From positions 62,001 through 126,000 of the forward strand of contig CALESJ010000006.1 of assembly GCA_937907025.1 (NCBI GenBank): a stretch of 64,000 nucleotides of DNA. Direction: 5' to 3'. The DNA is from an uncultured Faecalibacterium sp. Its GTDB lineage: Bacteria > Bacillota > Clostridia > Oscillospirales > Ruminococcaceae. This document shows, piece by piece, positions 25,722-34,473 of this stretch. The notes beneath the pieces were generated by a model. It was not told the origin of the DNA and did no database searches. It was given only the letters and a program-made list of their open reading frames with translations. Both the position numbers and the translations under genes were made by a program. How positions within the stretch are numbered: the stretch's first letter is position 1; the number at the start of each line of letters is the position of its first letter.

Positions 25722-27017
25722 TCAGAATTCAGGGACGGGGGCACCGGGTTCCAGCGTCACGCCGGAATCCGAAGGCAGGCCCAGCGCCATACGGCGCAGC
25801 AGGTCCAGGGCATACAGGGCGGCGCGGGTGCGGATGATGGCCCGTTCCTGATACCCGCCCAGCTCCAGGCGCATGAGATAAGCACGCCCGCTGCGGGCGT
25901 CCGCACCGGCCAGATACACAGTGCCCACCGGTTTGCCGGGCAGTGCGCCGCCGGGGCCCGCCAATCCGGTAATACCGATAGCCAAATCAGCTCCGGAAGC
26001 CTTCAGCGCTCCCCGGGCCATGGCCACGGCCACCGGGCCGGAAACCACATTGCAGCGTTCGATCAGGGCCGGGTCTACCCCCAGCAGGCGGCTTTTGGCC
26101 TGCTCGGCATAGGTGACAAAGCCAAAGCCGAAGACCTCGCTGGCACCGGGGACATTGGTGATTTTTTCGGCCACCAGACCGCCGGTGCAGCTCTCGGCCG
26201 TGGCGGCGTGCAGACCGCGTTCCCGCAGAACGCGCACCACGGTGTATTCCAGGCCGGGCGCGTCGGTGTCATAGGCGTTATCACCCAGAACGGCGCGGAA
26301 TTCCTCGATGCGGGCACGGCAGGCTTTTTCGGCCTCCGCGGCGGTGGCAGCCCGGGCGGTGACCCGGATCTCGCTCTCCCCTACCTTGCAGTAGATGGCA
26401 GCGGTGGGATTTTCGCTGTTGAACAGGGCTGCCGCCTTGGTGGCGATGCTGCTTTCGCCCCCCAGCACCCGCAGGGTCACCGAATGGATGGTGCAGTTCT
26501 GCCGGGCCTGCAGAGCCGGGCGGACCTGCTCAGTCCACATGGCCTTCATTTCCCGGGGGACGCCGGGCATAAGAACGGCGGCGTGGCCCTGCGCGTCCTC
26601 AAACCAGGCGCCGGGAGCGGTGCCGTGATCGTTGGGGATCTTGTGGCCGTTGGTGGGAACCATCGCCTGTTTGCGGTTGTTCTCACTGGGGGTGCGGTGG
26701 GTACGGCCGAAGAATTCCACGATCTTCTGCCATTCTTCCTCGTCAAAATGCAGGGTATCCCCGAAGGCTTCGGCCACGGTTTCCTTGGTCAGGTCGTCCG
26801 CCGTGGGCCCCAGCCCGCCGGAAAACACCAGCAGATCACTGCGCTGCCGTGCCTGGGTCGCCAGTTCCCGCAGACGGCCGGGGTTATCCCCGATCACATG
26901 CTGGTGCAGCACCGAGATGCCCAGTTCCGCCAGTTCCCGGCTCAAAAACTGGGCGTTGGTATTGACGATGTCGCCAAGAAGAAGTTCGGTTCCCACACAG
27001 ATGATCTCTGCGGTCAT
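25722..27017 (-). CDS. cinA: CinA: competence/damage-inducible protein with nicotinamide-nucleotide amidase domain
   Basis: A 431-residue protein of three parts: MoCF-like N-terminal domain (IICVGTELLLGDIVNTNAQ, VFSGGLGPTADDLTKE), a KH-like middle and a C-terminal PncC domain (TAESCTGGLVAEKI, FVTYAEQAKSRLLGV, VVSGPVAVAMA, GITGLAGPGG). The PncC domain deamidates NMN to NaMN; the N-terminal domain hydrolyses ADP-ribose-type pyrophosphates in some members. All PncC motifs are intact here, in contrast to the CinA-like region of the gene downstream. The ATG at 27017 has GGAGG 8 nt upstream; the frame is open 7 codons further but without a better site. Confidence 0.94.
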   Translation of the reverse strand: MTAEIICVGTELLLGDIVNTNAQFLSRELAELGISVLHQHVIGDNPGRLRELATQARQRSDLLVFSGGLGPTADDLTKETVAEAFGDTLHFDEEEWQKIVEFFGRTHRTPSENNRKQAMVPTNGHKIPNDHGTAPGAWFEDAQGHAAVLMPGVPREMKAMWTEQVRPALQARQNCTIHSVTLRVLGGESSIATKAAALFNSENPTAAIYCKVGESEIRVTARAATAAEAEKACRARIEEFRAVLGDNAYDTDAPGLEYTVVRVLRERGLHAATAESCTGGLVAEKITNVPGASEVFGFGFVTYAEQAKSRLLGVDPALIERCNVVSGPVAVAMARGALKASGADLAIGITGLAGPGGALPGKPVGTVYLAGADARSGRAYLMRLELGGYQERAIIRTRAALYALDLLRRMALGLPSDSGVTLEPGAPVPEF

Positions 27018-27044
27018 AGTTGTTGCCTCCGTATACAAACGCGC

Positions 27045-28238
27045 TTAAAATTCGGGCTGGTCCCCGATGCGCACATAAATCTTTTCTACCGTGTCCGCTG
27101 CAACCTGTTCCAGCTCCGCCAGACCGGGCATTTCGGCTTCGGCGGCTTCGATCTCAGCCAGGGTGGGCTTGGTTTTGGGATGGGGCGGGGTGAAGATGGT
27201 GCAGCAGTCCTCATAGGGTTCGATGGACGTTTCAAAGGTGCCGATCTTGCGGGAAATAGCCACGATGTCGGTCTTGTCCATGCCGATGAGCGGGCGCAGC
27301 ACCGGCAGGCTCTGGGCCGCATCAGTGCAGGCCAGGGCCGCCATGGTCTGGCTGGCCACCTGGGCCAGGCTCTCGCCGGTGATCAGGGCTTCCATTCCTG
27401 TCTTGGACGCCACCTTTTCTGCAATGCGCAGCATGCTGCGGCGCATGAGCACGGTGAACAGCGGGGCGGGTGCGTGGTCACGGATATATTCCTGGGGCTT
27501 GGTGTAAGGCACCACAAAGAGCACGCAGTCGCCGATATACTCAGACAGCTCGCAGGCCAGGGCCTGAACCTTCAACTTGGCGCGCAGGCTGGTGTACGGC
27601 GGGCTGGCAAAGTGGATGTGATGCAGGGCCAGACCGCGGCGGGCCATGCAGTAGGCGGCCACCGGGCTGTCGATGCCGCCGGACAGCAGGTTCAGTGCCC
27701 GGCCGCTGGTGCCCACCGGCAGGCCGCCGGCGGCTTCCACCTTGGGTCCGTGGATGTAGGCACCGTTATCCCGGATCTCCACCATGATTTCCAGCTGGGG
27801 GTTGTGTACATCCACCCGCAGGTAGTCGTGATGGGACAGGATATAGGCGCCCAGTTCCCGGCAGATTTCCGGGCTCTTCATAGGATATTTCTTGTCGGCA
27901 CGCTTGGCTTCCACCTTGAAGGTGCGCAGGCCGCGCAACTGTTCGCCCAGATAGGCCTCGGTGGTGGCGCAGATGTCATCAAACTCCTTGCTGCAGCAGA
28001 CAGCACGGCTGAGCTTGACAATACCGAACACCTTGGAGATACGGCGGAACGCCTCGTCCACGTCCAGCTCCTCTTCCATGGGCTCGATGAAGACGGTGCT
28101 CTGGGCCGAATGGACCTTGAAGGGGCCCAGATCTTCCAGGCGGTGGCGGATGCTTTTGGCAAGGCCGGCTTCGAACTTGCCGCGGTTCAGGCCTTTCAGG
28201 GTCATTTCGCCCTGGTAGGCAAGGATGATCTCTTTCAT
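27045..28238 (-). CDS. thiI: tRNA uridine 4-sulfurtransferase ThiI
   Basis: A 397-residue enzyme that makes 4-thiouridine in tRNA. An N-terminal ferredoxin-like/THUMP region (about 1-165, with RRISKVFGIVKLS) is followed by a PP-loop ATPase with SGGIDSPVAAYCMARRG and the GESLAQVASQT motif. The C-terminal rhodanese domain found in enterobacteria is absent, as in most Bacillota, so sulfur should come directly from a dedicated desulfurase. The iscS-like gene lies just upstream (21 nt), which fits. Confidence 0.95.
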   Translation of the reverse strand: MKEIILAYQGEMTLKGLNRGKFEAGLAKSIRHRLEDLGPFKVHSAQSTVFIEPMEEELDVDEAFRRISKVFGIVKLSRAVCCSKEFDDICATTEAYLGEQLRGLRTFKVEAKRADKKYPMKSPEICRELGAYILSHHDYLRVDVHNPQLEIMVEIRDNGAYIHGPKVEAAGGLPVGTSGRALNLLSGGIDSPVAAYCMARRGLALHHIHFASPPYTSLRAKLKVQALACELSEYIGDCVLFVVPYTKPQEYIRDHAPAPLFTVLMRRSMLRIAEKVASKTGMEALITGESLAQVASQTMAALACTDAAQSLPVLRPLIGMDKTDIVAISRKIGTFETSIEPYEDCCTIFTPPHPKTKPTLAEIEAAEAEMPGLAELEQVAADTVEKIYVRIGDQPEF

Positions 28239-28259
28239 GCGATTCCTCTCATCGTTTTA

Positions 28260-29402
28260 TCAGATATGCTGCAGTTCTTTCAGGCCGCTCTTCAGTCCTT
28301 CCAGCAGGGCGTCCACATCCTCAGGGGTGTTATCGGCACAGAAACTGACCCGCAGCGCGGTATCAATGGTGTTGTCGTCGCAGCCCATGGCGGTCAGGGT
28401 GTGGCTGGGCTCGCCTTTTTCGCAGGCGCTGCCGCTGGACACATACACATGGCGGTCGGACAGATAATTGAGCATGGTCTGGCTCTTGACGCAGTGCTGA
28501 CTGAAGTTGAGGACTTCGGGCACCGCATCCTCCGGAGAGTTGATGGTCACCTCCGGGATTTCGGCCAGTCCGGCGCGCAGGCGCTGGTTCAGTGCCTTGA
28601 TGGCGGCGGTGCGGGCGGCCATGGTGCGGGCCCCCTTTTCAGCGGCCAGACCCAGGCCTACGGCATAGGGCAGGTTTTCGGTGCCGGGGCGCACCCCGTT
28701 CTCCTGTCCGCCGCCCAGAATGGGAGCGGTCCAGTGGTAGCCGCTGCGCAGATACAGTGCACCAATGCCCTTGGGGGCATGCACTTTGTGCCCGGATACG
28801 GCCAGGCTGTCCACGTTTTTCAGCGGTACCCGAATCCGCAGCCAGGCCTGCACCGCATCCACATGGACGGCGCAGCGGGAGTTGCGTTCCTTGACGCCGG
28901 CGGCAAACCGGGCGATGTCCTGTCTTGCTCCGGTTTCGTTGTTGACCGCCATGCAGCAGGCCAGCACGGTGTTCTTGTCCACCGCATCCAGCATGGCGTC
29001 CATATCCAGGGTGCCGTCGGCACGGGGCATGACCTCCACCACCGTGAAGCCCTGGTCTTTCAGCGCCCGGATGGGCAGCTGAACGCTGGGATGTTCAAAA
29101 CCGGAAACCACGATCTTGCTGCCCCAGGTACGGCGGGGCGCCACAGCCCCCAGGATGGCCAGGTTATTGCTTTCCGAACCGGTGGCCGTAAAGTACAGCT
29201 CCTTCGGCTGGCAGCCCAGTGTTTTGGCCACCTTGCCTCGCGCCGCAGAAAGTGCCCCGTGGGCCAGAATGGCCGGGTCGTACAGACTGGAAGGATTGGC
29301 CCAATGTTGCAGCATGGCCGTATGGATGGCATCGGCCACCTCCGGGTCCACCATGGTGGTGGCGGCATTATCAAGATAGTGCAGGTCAGCGTCAAAACGC
29401 AT
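28260..29402 (-). CDS. Cysteine desulfurase (NifS/IscS family)
   Basis: A 380-residue PLP enzyme that takes sulfur from cysteine. Motifs: LDNAATTMVDPEV, ATGSESNNLAILG, the PLP lysine in SGHKVHAPKGIGALYLR, and the persulfide Cys in SSGSACEKGEPSHTL. The short active-site loop and SACxxG context match the NifS-like group paired with ThiI in Bacillota (NifZ/YrvO). As first gene of the iscS-thiI-cinA operon, it probably feeds ThiI. Confidence 0.94.
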   Translation of the reverse strand: MRFDADLHYLDNAATTMVDPEVADAIHTAMLQHWANPSSLYDPAILAHGALSAARGKVAKTLGCQPKELYFTATGSESNNLAILGAVAPRRTWGSKIVVSGFEHPSVQLPIRALKDQGFTVVEVMPRADGTLDMDAMLDAVDKNTVLACCMAVNNETGARQDIARFAAGVKERNSRCAVHVDAVQAWLRIRVPLKNVDSLAVSGHKVHAPKGIGALYLRSGYHWTAPILGGGQENGVRPGTENLPYAVGLGLAAEKGARTMAARTAAIKALNQRLRAGLAEIPEVTINSPEDAVPEVLNFSQHCVKSQTMLNYLSDRHVYVSSGSACEKGEPSHTLTAMGCDDNTIDTALRVSFCADNTPEDVDALLEGLKSGLKELQHI

Positions 29403-29485
29403 GGGTGTTCAGAACCTCTTTTCCAGGAATTGGAGTCTGCGCCGGCACCGCCGTGCCCAAAAATGCGCAAACCGATACAGAATAG

Positions 29486-29515
29486 ATTATAGCATGGGCA
29501 CCGCAGGAAACACAA
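29486..29515 (-). promoter_or_regulatory. Promoter of the desulfurase-thiI-cinA operon
   Basis: TTGTGT (29510-29515), 18-nt spacer, consensus TATAAT (29486-29491). Confidence 0.65.
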
Positions 29516-29546
29516 GCGCGGGACCCAAAAAATCACAGTTTTGACG

Positions 29547-29588
29547 AAAAAACCGCCGGGAAAGGCAGAGTTCTGTCTTTCCCGGCGG
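29547..29588 (-). terminator. Intrinsic terminator after the aldo/keto reductase gene
   Basis: A 12-bp stem CCGCCGGGAAAG/CTTTCCCGGCGG (29553-29564, 29577-29588), extended inward by CAGA/TCTG, followed on the minus strand by GGTTTTTT. Confidence 0.9.
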
Positions 29589-29616
29589 AAGTGGGACCAA
29601 ACTTTACAAAAAAGAT

Positions 29617-30630
29617 TTACTCACCGAAATGCTCGGCCACCTTTTTGAGCATCTGGCGGATGGGCAGCTGGTAGGGGCAGCGGGTTTCGCAGGCGCCGCA
29701 CTCGATGCAGGCACTGGCCTTTACCGGCAGGGTGGCGTACCGCTGGCGGGCCCAGTCTTCCAGGCCGTAGCGGGAGATATACCCGTCAAACAGGAAGGCG
29801 CTGGGAATCTGGATGCCCACGGTGCAGGGTGCACAGTAGTTGCACCGGCGGCAGAACTGGGTGCCCAGGGCATCCCGCACTTTCTGGCAGGCAGCCTGTT
29901 CCTCCTCGGTGAGGGGTTCGATGTTGGCAGCCCCCTCCACATTGGCGGCCAGTTCGGCAGGGTCGGCCATGCCCGGGATGGCCACGGTCACATTGGGGTT
30001 GGACAGCACATACCGCAGGGCCAGGCGGCCGTCCTCAATGGCACCGCCGGCCAGAGGTTTCATATCAATAAATCCTTTACCGGCCGCGGCGCACTTGGCA
30101 ATCAGGTCAGCCCCCTGCTGTTCCACAATATTATAAGGGAACATGATGGTTTCGATCTCGTCCACTTCCAGGGCCCGCTCAAACACGGCGGCCAGATGGG
30201 CAGTCAGGCCGATATGGCCCACCTTGCCCTCCTTCTTGGCTTCCAGCAGCGCTTCCAGAGAGCCGCCGGGGGCCAGAATGGTTTCCAGATCCTTCATGCT
30301 GGGGTTGTGGAACTGGTACAGGTCGATGTGGTCGGTGCGCAGGTTCTTCAGGCTCACGGCCAGCTCGGCGCGCATGTCTTCGGCGGTGAGAGCCCGGCAC
30401 TTGGTGGCCAGGACAAAGGAATCCCGCAGCCCCAGTTCTTCCAGCGACTGGCCGATCCAGCTCTCGCTGACAGTGTAGGCACGGGCGGTGTCGATAAAGT
30501 TGATGCCGGCTTCATGCGCCGCTTTGAGCATGGCGCGGGTGCCGGGCTGGTCGATGCGCTGGATGGGAATTCCGCCGAAACCCAGGCGGGAAATCTTCAG
30601 GCCGGTTTGGCCCAACGAAACATACTGCAT
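29617..30630 (-). CDS. Aldo/keto reductase with C-terminal 4Fe-4S ferredoxin motif
   Basis: A 337-residue fusion-type oxidoreductase. The AKR barrel shows RLGFGGIPIQR, NFIDTARAYTVSESWIG (Asp and Tyr of the AKR catalytic set), VLATKCRA with the Lys, and DLYQFHNPS. The C-terminal part has CRRCNYCAPC and CIECGACETRCPYQLPI, enough for a 4Fe-4S cluster. Such proteins are common in anaerobic Clostridia; substrates are mostly unknown. It is monocistronic, divergent from proC, with its own promoter and terminator. Confidence 0.88.
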   Translation of the reverse strand: MQYVSLGQTGLKISRLGFGGIPIQRIDQPGTRAMLKAAHEAGINFIDTARAYTVSESWIGQSLEELGLRDSFVLATKCRALTAEDMRAELAVSLKNLRTDHIDLYQFHNPSMKDLETILAPGGSLEALLEAKKEGKVGHIGLTAHLAAVFERALEVDEIETIMFPYNIVEQQGADLIAKCAAAGKGFIDMKPLAGGAIEDGRLALRYVLSNPNVTVAIPGMADPAELAANVEGAANIEPLTEEEQAACQKVRDALGTQFCRRCNYCAPCTVGIQIPSAFLFDGYISRYGLEDWARQRYATLPVKASACIECGACETRCPYQLPIRQMLKKVAEHFGE

Positions 30631-30679
30631 AACTCACAGCCTCCGAATCATAAGGGAAAAATCGGGTATTTGCCTTGCT

Positions 30680-30708
30680 ATTATACCAGTTTTGCCGACT
30701 GTTGTCAG
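30680..30708 (-). promoter_or_regulatory. Promoter of the first aldo/keto reductase
   Basis: CTGACA (30703-30708), 17-nt spacer, consensus TATAAT (30680-30685). Confidence 0.8.
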
Positions 30709-30717
30709 CCTTTTTTG

Positions 30718-30746
30718 TTGACATCGGCTTTCCCGTGCGCTAGGAT
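30718..30746 (+). promoter_or_regulatory. Promoter of proC-proB-proA
   Basis: Consensus TTGACA (30718-30723), 17-nt spacer, TAGGAT (30741-30746). It is back to back with the divergent reductase promoter; the -35 boxes are 9 nt apart. Confidence 0.85.
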
Positions 30747-30790
30747 AGTGCAAAAGACTTTTGTGGCGAAACGCCAGGGGGGTATTTGGG

Positions 30791-31597
30791 ATGACGTATG
30801 GATTTATCGGATGCGGCAACATGGGCGGCGCTGTGGCGCGGGCTGTATGCCGTGCCACCGACCCACAGAATGTGGTGCTGGCCAACCGCACACCTGCCAA
30901 GGCACAGGCCCTGGCGGAAGAGCTGGGCTGCCGCACGGCCGACAATGCCGGCGCTGCGGGCTGCGATTTCGTATTTCTGGCCGTCAAACCCCAGATGATG
31001 GCCGGCGTCCTGGCCGATCTGGTTCCAGTGTTCGATGAACGCCGCAAAGCTGGGGAAAAGTTCATTCTGGTGACCATGGCCGCCGGGCTGACCATGCAGC
31101 GCATTCTGGAAATGGCCGGCGGTCAGGGCCCCATCATCCGCATGATGCCCAACACACCGGTGGCTCTGGGCGCAGGCATGATCCAGTATTGCAGCGCCAA
31201 CGTGGCGGAAGCGGACCTGGAAGCCTGGCTGCAGGTCATGGCTCCCGCCGGGCGGCTGGACGAGCTGCCCGAATTCCTGATCGACGCCGCCAGCTGTGTT
31301 TCGGGCTGCGGTCCCGCCTGGGCGTACCAGTTCATTGAGGCGCTGGCCGACGGTGGTGTGGCTGCCGGACTGCCCCGGGCCAAAGCGCAGGAATACGCCG
31401 CCCAGATGGTACTGGGCAGTGCCCGCATGGTACTGGAAACCGGCATGCATCCCGGCGCCCTGAAAGACGCCGTGTGCAGCCCGGGCGGTTCCACCATCCA
31501 GGGCGTACGCCTGCTGGAAGAACGGGCTTTCCGCGGTGCGGTGACCGATGCGGTGCTGGCCGCCTACGACAAGACCAAGGAGATGGGCAAAGGCTGA
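30791..31597 (+). CDS. proC: Pyrroline-5-carboxylate reductase ProC
   Basis: A 268-residue enzyme that reduces pyrroline-5-carboxylate to proline with NAD(P)H. The Rossmann motif is GFIGCGNMGGAVA at the N-terminus; the middle has IIRMMPNTPVALGAGM, and the C-terminal dimer domain has SGCGPAWAYQFIEALADGGV and SPGGSTIQGVRLLEE, all family hallmarks. The ATG at 30791 has an AGGGGGG site. First gene of a complete proline synthesis operon. Confidence 0.96.
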   Translation: MTYGFIGCGNMGGAVARAVCRATDPQNVVLANRTPAKAQALAEELGCRTADNAGAAGCDFVFLAVKPQMMAGVLADLVPVFDERRKAGEKFILVTMAAGLTMQRILEMAGGQGPIIRMMPNTPVALGAGMIQYCSANVAEADLEAWLQVMAPAGRLDELPEFLIDAASCVSGCGPAWAYQFIEALADGGVAAGLPRAKAQEYAAQMVLGSARMVLETGMHPGALKDAVCSPGGSTIQGVRLLEERAFRGAVTDAVLAAYDKTKEMGKG

Positions 31598-31621
31598 GCC
31601 TGCCCGCGGGAGTGTGTAAAC

Positions 31622-32392
31622 ATGCGTATTGTAATCAAGATCGGCACCAGCACCCTGGCTTATCCGGGCGGACGGCTGAACATCCGCCATACTGAGGAGC
31701 TGGTCAAGACCTTCAGCGACCTGAAAAACGCCGGACATGAGATCATTCTGGTGTCGTCGGGTGCCATCGGCATGGGTGCCGGCAAGCTGCAGATTGAGCG
31801 TCCTACCGATATGGCCACCAAACAGGCCGCGGCTTCGGTGGGCCAGTGCGAGCTGATGTACACCTACGACCGGCTTTTTGCCGACTACAACCACACGGTG
31901 GCCCAGATTCTGGTCACCCGGGAGGACTTCAACAATCCCACCCGGCTGATGAACCTGGAAAACACCATCTATCGCCTGCTGCAGCTGGGCGCCATTCCCA
32001 TCATCAACGAGAACGACAGCGTGGCCACCGAGGAAATCGCCGTGGGTGACAACGACACCATGGGCGCCCTGGTCGCCAAGTACATGCAGGCCGATCTGCT
32101 GGTGCTGCTGAGTGACATCGACGGCCTGTACACCGCCGACCCGCACACCCATCCGGACGCCCGGCTGATCAGTACCGTATCCGAGATTACCCCCGAAGTG
32201 GAAGCCCTGGCCGGCGGCGCCGGCAGCAAGCTGGGCACCGGCGGTATGGCTACCAAGATCATGGCGGCCAAGCTGGCCACTTCTGCCGGCGTGGATATGG
32301 TGATTGCCAACGGCGCCAACGCTCTGGCTTTGTATGACATTGTAGCCGGACACCCGGTGGGCACCCGCTTTGCGGGGCACGCCCGCCGCTGA
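31622..32392 (+). CDS. proB: Glutamate 5-kinase ProB, without PUA domain
   Basis: A 256-residue amino-acid kinase that phosphorylates glutamate. Motifs: VIKIGTSTLAYPGG, ILVSSGAIGMGAG, PIINENDSVATEEI, GDNDTMGALVA, and LGTGGMATKIMAAKLAT. The C-terminal PUA domain of the roughly 370-residue enterobacterial enzyme is absent; shorter forms like this are known in Bacillota. It is 24 nt after proC and 29 nt before proA. Confidence 0.96.
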   Translation: MRIVIKIGTSTLAYPGGRLNIRHTEELVKTFSDLKNAGHEIILVSSGAIGMGAGKLQIERPTDMATKQAAASVGQCELMYTYDRLFADYNHTVAQILVTREDFNNPTRLMNLENTIYRLLQLGAIPIINENDSVATEEIAVGDNDTMGALVAKYMQADLLVLLSDIDGLYTADPHTHPDARLISTVSEITPEVEALAGGAGSKLGTGGMATKIMAAKLATSAGVDMVIANGANALALYDIVAGHPVGTRFAGHARR

Positions 32393-32421
32393 TTTTCCGG
32401 CCCGTAAAGGAGGTAAGACCC

Positions 32422-33711
32422 ATGACCACCCATGAAATTTTGCTCCACGCCCAGTCTGCCCGCCTGCCTTTGGCTCTGGCAAACAGTGACACCAAGGACG
32501 CGGCCCTGGAAGCCATGGCCGTGGCACTGGTGGCGGCACAGCAGAGCATTCTGGATGCCAACCGACAGGACCTGGACGCTGCCCGCGGCCGGGTCAGCGA
32601 TGTGATGCTGGACCGCCTGGCTCTGACCCCGACCCGCCTGGCCGACATGGCCAAGGGCATGCGGGAAGTGGCTGCCCTGCCCGACCCGGTGGGTGCGGTC
32701 CTGCGCAAGATCGTGCGTCCCAACGGCATCCTGATTGAAAAGACCGCCGTGCCCATGGGCGTCATCGCCATCATCTACGAAAGCCGCCCCAACGTCACCT
32801 CCGACGCGGCCGCTCTGGCCATCAAGGCGGGCAGCGCCTGCGTGCTGCGCTGCGGCCGGGATGCCTGGTCCACCTGCCACGCCATTGTGGAAGCCCTGCG
32901 CCAGGGGCTGGTGAAGGTGGGCCTGCCAGAAACCGCCGTCAGCCTGATTGAGGACACCACCCACGCTTCGGCCAACGAACTGATGACCGCCGATGGACTG
33001 GTGGACCTGCTGATTCCCCGGGGCGGCGCCGGGCTCATCCGCGCCTGTGTGGAGAATGCCACCGTTCCCTGCATCCAGACCGGCACCGGTATCTGCCACA
33101 TCTATGTGGACAAGGCTGCCGACCAGGAAATGGCCCTGAATATTGTGGAAAACGCCAAGACCAGCCGTCCCAGCGTATGCAATGCGGCGGAAGTCTGCCT
33201 GGTACACCAGGATATTGCCGCCGAATTCCTGCCCAAGCTGAAACAGCGGCTGTGCACCGCCCGGGCCGAAGCCGGTCTGACACCGGTAGAGCTGCGGCTG
33301 GACCCCCGCGCAGCTGCCATCATTGACGGCACGCCTGCCGGGCCGAAAGACTTTGACACCGAATATCTGGATTATATCATGGCTGTGGGTGTGGTGGATG
33401 ACCTGCAGACGGCCATTGACCACATTGCCGCCCATTCCACCCACCACAGTGATGCCATCGTCACTGCCGACGAGGAAGCTGCCGCCCGCTTTACCACCTG
33501 CGTGGACAGCGCTGCGGTGTATGTGAATGCTTCCACCCGCTTTACCGACGGCGGCGAGTTCGGCCTGGGCTGTGAGATGGGCATTTCCACCCAGAAGCTC
33601 CATGCCCGCGGCCCCATGGGGCTGGCAGAGCTGTGCACCTACAAATACATCGTGCACGGCAGCGGTCAGGTCCGCGGCGGCGCCAGCGCCAAACTGGTGC
33701 AGGGGTGCTGA
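32422..33711 (+). CDS. proA: Glutamate-5-semialdehyde dehydrogenase (gamma-glutamyl phosphate reductase) ProA
   Basis: A 429-residue NADPH-dependent enzyme of the aldehyde dehydrogenase superfamily. Motifs: PMGVIAIIYESRPNVTSDAA, the LIPRGGAGLI and GTGICHIYVD region that holds the catalytic Cys, NAKTSRPSVCNAAE, and EFGLGCEMGISTQKLHARGPMG near the end. Length is normal. An AAAGGAGG site precedes the ATG. With ProB and ProC it gives the complete glutamate-to-proline route. Confidence 0.97.
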   Translation: MTTHEILLHAQSARLPLALANSDTKDAALEAMAVALVAAQQSILDANRQDLDAARGRVSDVMLDRLALTPTRLADMAKGMREVAALPDPVGAVLRKIVRPNGILIEKTAVPMGVIAIIYESRPNVTSDAAALAIKAGSACVLRCGRDAWSTCHAIVEALRQGLVKVGLPETAVSLIEDTTHASANELMTADGLVDLLIPRGGAGLIRACVENATVPCIQTGTGICHIYVDKAADQEMALNIVENAKTSRPSVCNAAEVCLVHQDIAAEFLPKLKQRLCTARAEAGLTPVELRLDPRAAAIIDGTPAGPKDFDTEYLDYIMAVGVVDDLQTAIDHIAAHSTHHSDAIVTADEEAAARFTTCVDSAAVYVNASTRFTDGGEFGLGCEMGISTQKLHARGPMGLAELCTYKYIVHGSGQVRGGASAKLVQGC

Positions 33712-33741
33712 AACAAAGTTTTCCCTTGTGAACGTAAATAA

Positions 33742-33778
33742 ACGGGCATCCGGTTTTCTGCCGGTTGCCCGTTTTTTC
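33742..33778 (+). terminator. Terminator of the proCBA operon
   Basis: ACGGGC-AT-CCGG stem with CCGG-TT-GCCCGT and a T6 tract, 31 nt after the proA stop. Confidence 0.9.
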
Positions 33779-33912
33779 TTTGGACGCGGCCCGCATGCCC
33801 CAAAATATGCTATACTTTTTTCAATCTCTGTAACCGATTCGTTCCGAACAGCGCTTATATAAGTGAAAGTCCCTGAATCACCGAAAAGCCGAAAAGAAAG
33901 GAGAGGTTCTCC

Positions 33913-34473
33913 TTGGATGACACCGTCATTGTAGACCTGTACCTGGCCCGGGACGAAACCGCCATCCGCCAGACCAGCAACAAATTCGGTCCGCGCCTGC
34001 GCGCCCTGGCCTACGACATCGTGCAAGATTGCCAGACCGCCGAGGAATGTGAGAACGACACCTACTGGGAAGCCTGGAAAGCCATCCCGCCCCATGAGCC
34101 CCGAACCTATCTGTACCAATTTCTGGCCCGCATCACGCGGCATCTCTCCCTGGATTTCTGTCGACGACGGGACCGGCTCAAGCGCAAAGCCTACCTCTGC
34201 GAACTCAGCGCCGAGCTGGAGCAGTGCATCTCCGCCCCCGATGATGTGGAATGCCGTCTGGACGACATCGCCCTTGGCCGCATCATCAATGATTTTCTGG
34301 CCGGTCTTCCCCCGGAAAGGCGGAACATCTTTGTGCGCCGGTACTGGTACCTGGACCCGGTAGCAGACATTGCCCGGCGGTATTCCCTGTCCCAGAGCAA
34401 GGTCAAAACAACCTTGTTCCGGTGCCGCAAACAACTGCGGGAGCGACTGGAAACGGAGGGATTTGAGCTATGA
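33913..34473 (+). CDS. ECF-like sigma-70 family factor
   Basis: A 186-residue sigma factor with region 2 (LRALAYDIVQDCQTAEECENDTYWEAW) and region 4 (FLAGLPPERRNIFVRRYWYL, then IARRYSLSQSKVKTTLFRCRKQLRERL, a helix-turn-helix). No regions 1 or 3 are present. TTG at 33913 is the best start: the residues after it match the family N-terminus and AAAGGAGAGG lies 6 nt upstream; the nearby ATG at 33917 is out of frame. It overlaps the next gene by 4 nt (ATGA), the usual layout for a sigma/anti-sigma pair. Confidence 0.88.
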   Translation: MDDTVIVDLYLARDETAIRQTSNKFGPRLRALAYDIVQDCQTAEECENDTYWEAWKAIPPHEPRTYLYQFLARITRHLSLDFCRRRDRLKRKAYLCELSAELEQCISAPDDVECRLDDIALGRIINDFLAGLPPERRNIFVRRYWYLDPVADIARRYSLSQSKVKTTLFRCRKQLRERLETEGFEL

